Shown in pieces: positions 7,234 through 8,611 of a stretch of 8,611 bases of DNA (within the stretch, counting starts at the first letter, position 1; every line of letters starts with the position of its first letter). Source of the DNA: an uncultured Clostridia bacterium (GTDB lineage: Bacteria > Bacillota > Clostridia > Lachnospirales > Lachnospiraceae); NCBI GenBank assembly GCA_946186175.1, contig CAMHMG010000126.1:1-8611 (forward strand). The letters are read 5' to 3'. Both the position numbers and the translations under genes were made by a program. The notes under the pieces were generated by a model. That model was not told the DNA's origin. It ran no database searches and saw only the letters and a program-made list of their open reading frames with translations.

Positions 7234-7361
7234 TTAATTATAATATATCCCAAAGCACTAAAAACACAACAGGAAAATGGGATTATATAGCTAATAAAAA
7301 AGGATTTAAAACAACTTATTCTCTTCTTTTTCATTTAATATCTTGTTCTTTTTTGATCTGC

Positions 7362-7457
7362 TTAATACTTACACGATTCTTCAATAGCATTAGCAAACAT
7401 CTCAACCTGCTCTCTACCGGAAACAACAAAGTTCTTAGTAATACTTGAAGTTGGCAT
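7362..7457 (-). CDS. Small 31-residue protein, probably a truncated or frameshifted member of a small conserved family
   Basis: Reads MPTSSITKNFVVSGREQ, then VEMFANAIEESCKY and TAA. AGGT within AAGTAGGTG (7465-7468) lies 7 nt before ATG. The N-terminus resembles, from memory, small Lachnospiraceae proteins of about 60-70 residues that begin with this SSITKNF pattern and continue past AIEES; some may be antitoxins, which I cannot confirm. Right after codon 28 another frame gives RVSIKQIKKEQDIK to a TGA at 7331-7333, which looks like the lost continuation and points to a one-base frameshift. No toxin gene is adjacent. It lies 67 bp downstream of the secreted-protein gene and may be read from it. 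Confidence 0.5.
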   Translation of the reverse strand: MPTSSITKNFVVSGREQVEMFANAIEESCKY

Positions 7458-7524
7458 ATCTAACACCTACTTCTTAATAGTTTGAATCAAGACTTACAAA
7501 TTCCTGCTTTCAATAAAAATATAT

Positions 7525-8274
7525 TCACATATAACTTTTACTGTATTTGGGATTTCTAACTCCTGCATTTTTAAATATTTTCTTATACTTCTTAACATTT
7601 GGTACTTCTATACGGATACCCTTTTTTGTTCCTTTAAAAGCATTTTTCTTAACAGTTTTTACACTAGCCGATTTAAGTACTCTTAATGTTCCAAGATTTT
7701 TACAACCTTTAAATGCATCCTTTTCTATGACAACATTTTTTCTGTGAATAACAACACCCATTACATATAGGTTACTATCTGAATCCTTAACCATTTTTCC
7801 TACTGGATTATATTCCTCAACAATAAAAGAATACTTTGTTTTTCCTGAATTATAAAAATGCATATAGTAATTTCCATTATAAGATGCTCTAAATAATTTT
7901 GTTACACTTTCCCTGTAAGAAGCATGAAAGCTGTAAGCATTACCTGTATTACTATCCGTACAAAGTTCCGCAAGCACTGTTTCCCATTTTACTTCTTTTA
8001 AGTCTTCTAAATTGAAAACTGTAATCTTGCAAAATTGACCTTCCTTAAGAACTATTTTGAAATAATCTTCGTCATCTACTCCCTCTACATCTTCAACAAC
8101 ACCATTATACTGTTCACCCAAAACAACTTCCTGTGCATTTTGAAAATTATTATTAGGTTCCATTTCAATCGTTTCAGCATTAACAGTTTTTGTATTTGTA
8201 ATGATAATAAGCACCATTGCAATCATCACAAATATCATAGACCAATTGTTCATTGTTTTCAACGTCTTCTTCAT
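7525..8274 (-). CDS. Secreted protein with pre-peptidase C-terminal-like domain and short leucine-rich-like repeat tail
   Basis: An exported protein of unknown role. Numbering from the ATG at 8274 (MKKTLKTMNNW, 249 residues): a signal peptide with basic start, hydrophobic core about 12-28 and likely cleavage after VNA (31-33); then EMEPNNNFQNAQEV (37-50) and DDEDYFKIVL (67-76), typical of PPC-like beta-sandwich domains, to about 155; then VVIEKDAFKGCKNLGTLRV and KTVKKNAFKGTKKG, two repeats of the BspA/LRR_5 kind (about 180-220), and a lysine-rich C-terminus. There is no LPXTG motif or transmembrane anchor, so it is probably secreted or held by charge to the wall. No catalytic domain is seen, so it may be a binding or adhesion module. 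The ATG at 8280 lies only 2 nt from AGGAGG (8283-8288); 8274 gives 8 nt and is preferred. It is cotranscribed with the gene ending at 8304. Confidence 0.8.
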   Translation of the reverse strand: MKKTLKTMNNWSMIFVMIAMVLIIITNTKTVNAETIEMEPNNNFQNAQEVVLGEQYNGVVEDVEGVDDEDYFKIVLKEGQFCKITVFNLEDLKEVKWETVLAELCTDSNTGNAYSFHASYRESVTKLFRASYNGNYYMHFYNSGKTKYSFIVEEYNPVGKMVKDSDSNLYVMGVVIHRKNVVIEKDAFKGCKNLGTLRVLKSASVKTVKKNAFKGTKKGIRIEVPNVKKYKKIFKNAGVRNPKYSKSYM

Positions 8275-8303
8275 CTTCATTTCCTCCTCGTATAAATATT
8301 ATT

Positions 8304-8611
8304 TCACTCAATATAATCTATGTCAACTCTAACTAGTGTTACCTGCTCACCTAAAATTGTTTCTGATGTATCTGTTCCCTTACATATTCCATATAATGTA
8401 ACAGAATCTCCTTCCAAAATCCTTGATTCTCCATCTTGATACGAATAGACACACCCCCATTTATTTCCTGATGCATCCTTCACGTAAATAGTTACACTTC
8501 TCAAAAAGCCCTCAATCACTTGATCAACTGTACCAGAAACAACTGTATGTTTCCCTTTGTAATTATCAGGATTTCTCAGAACATCTGTATAATCTATCTT
8601 CTCACATAAAG
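8304..8611 (-). CDS. C-terminal part of an OB-fold-like protein, cut by the window edge
   Basis: The frame is open to the right edge and ends at TGA (8304-8306); about 101 codons are visible, so the true start lies outside. An internal GTG at 8517-8519 has no good ribosome binding site and the similarity continues before it. Visible text is YTDVLRNPDNYKGKHTVVSG, then VKDASGNKWGCVYSY, ILEGDSVTLYGICKGT and VTLVRVDIDYIE. This alternation (domain opening with a DVxRNPDNYKG segment, then a beta barrel with EGDxVTxYGxxxG) is like the OB-fold-type domains found at the end of many secreted lipoproteins of Lachnospiraceae, where the role is unknown. It ends 29 nt before the secreted protein gene, so both are probably one transcription unit and act outside the cell. 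Confidence 0.65.
   Translation of the reverse strand, partial: LCEKIDYTDVLRNPDNYKGKHTVVSGTVDQVIEGFLRSVTIYVKDASGNKWGCVYSYQDGESRILEGDSVTLYGICKGTDTSETILGEQVTLVRVDIDYIE

Larger units (their letters stand above)
7170..7524. other. 355-bp spacer with one small gene
   Basis: Contains the nucleotidyltransferase promoter and the 31-residue gene at 7362-7457. A near-direct repeat of about 19 bp (7221-7240 and 7321-7340, 100 bp apart, sharing TCTTTT and CATTTAAT) is present. A 34-codon hydrophobic frame (7230-7334) is discussed under findings. No terminator hairpin was found. Confidence 0.5.

Noticed and set aside
8304..8330. TTGACA near 8321 as a promoter for the secreted protein gene
   Set aside because: It lies within the codons VDIDYIE of the upstream gene and no matching -10 stands 16-18 nt away; cotranscription is simpler.
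8304..8519. A complete 71-residue protein starting at GTG 8519
   Set aside because: The frame stays open to the window edge and domain-like text continues upstream, so it is the C-terminal part of a longer protein.

Overview
The window looks like a low-GC Firmicute chromosome, most likely Lachnospiraceae (Butyrivibrio/Roseburia-type). The grounds are strong AGGAGG-type ribosome binding sites, AT-rich spacers, and proteins typical of that group: an MmcQ-MGMT fusion, a stand-alone TruA, a secreted protein with a pre-peptidase-like domain and leucine-rich-like repeats, and an OB-fold-like lipoprotein-style domain. Only truA is on the + strand; every other gene reads on the - strand.

Left part (1-1763): a DNA-alkylation repair fusion protein (MmcQ/YjbR + O6-alkylguanine methyltransferase active-site domain), then a small FMN split-barrel protein with a good extended -10 promoter. 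The 426-bp spacer before truA also holds the decayed C-terminus of a DUF1653-type gene and a 92-bp inverted-repeat element that looks like a small MITE or its relic. Centre (1764-6502): truA converges on sbcC; sbcD and sbcC form a tight operon for the Mre11/Rad50-like nuclease-ATPase that cleans up DNA ends and hairpins.

Right part (6503-8611): this is accessory-like and worn. A minimal nucleotidyltransferase of the MNT kind overlaps the start of a second cistron that is broken by a frameshift and an in-frame stop. Before it is a 31-codon gene that looks truncated or frameshifted. The right edge has a two-gene unit: the C-terminal part of an OB-fold-like protein, then a secreted protein with a pre-peptidase-like domain and a short basic repeat tail.

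Taken together, two genes (MGMT fusion, SbcCD) serve DNA repair, TruA modifies tRNA, and the right-hand part shows gene decay around what may have been a toxin-antitoxin-like module. I see no rRNA, tRNA, CRISPR array or intact transposase, and no convincing undescribed multi-gene system. The best leads are the broken partner of the nucleotidyltransferase, the inverted-repeat element and the gene remnants.
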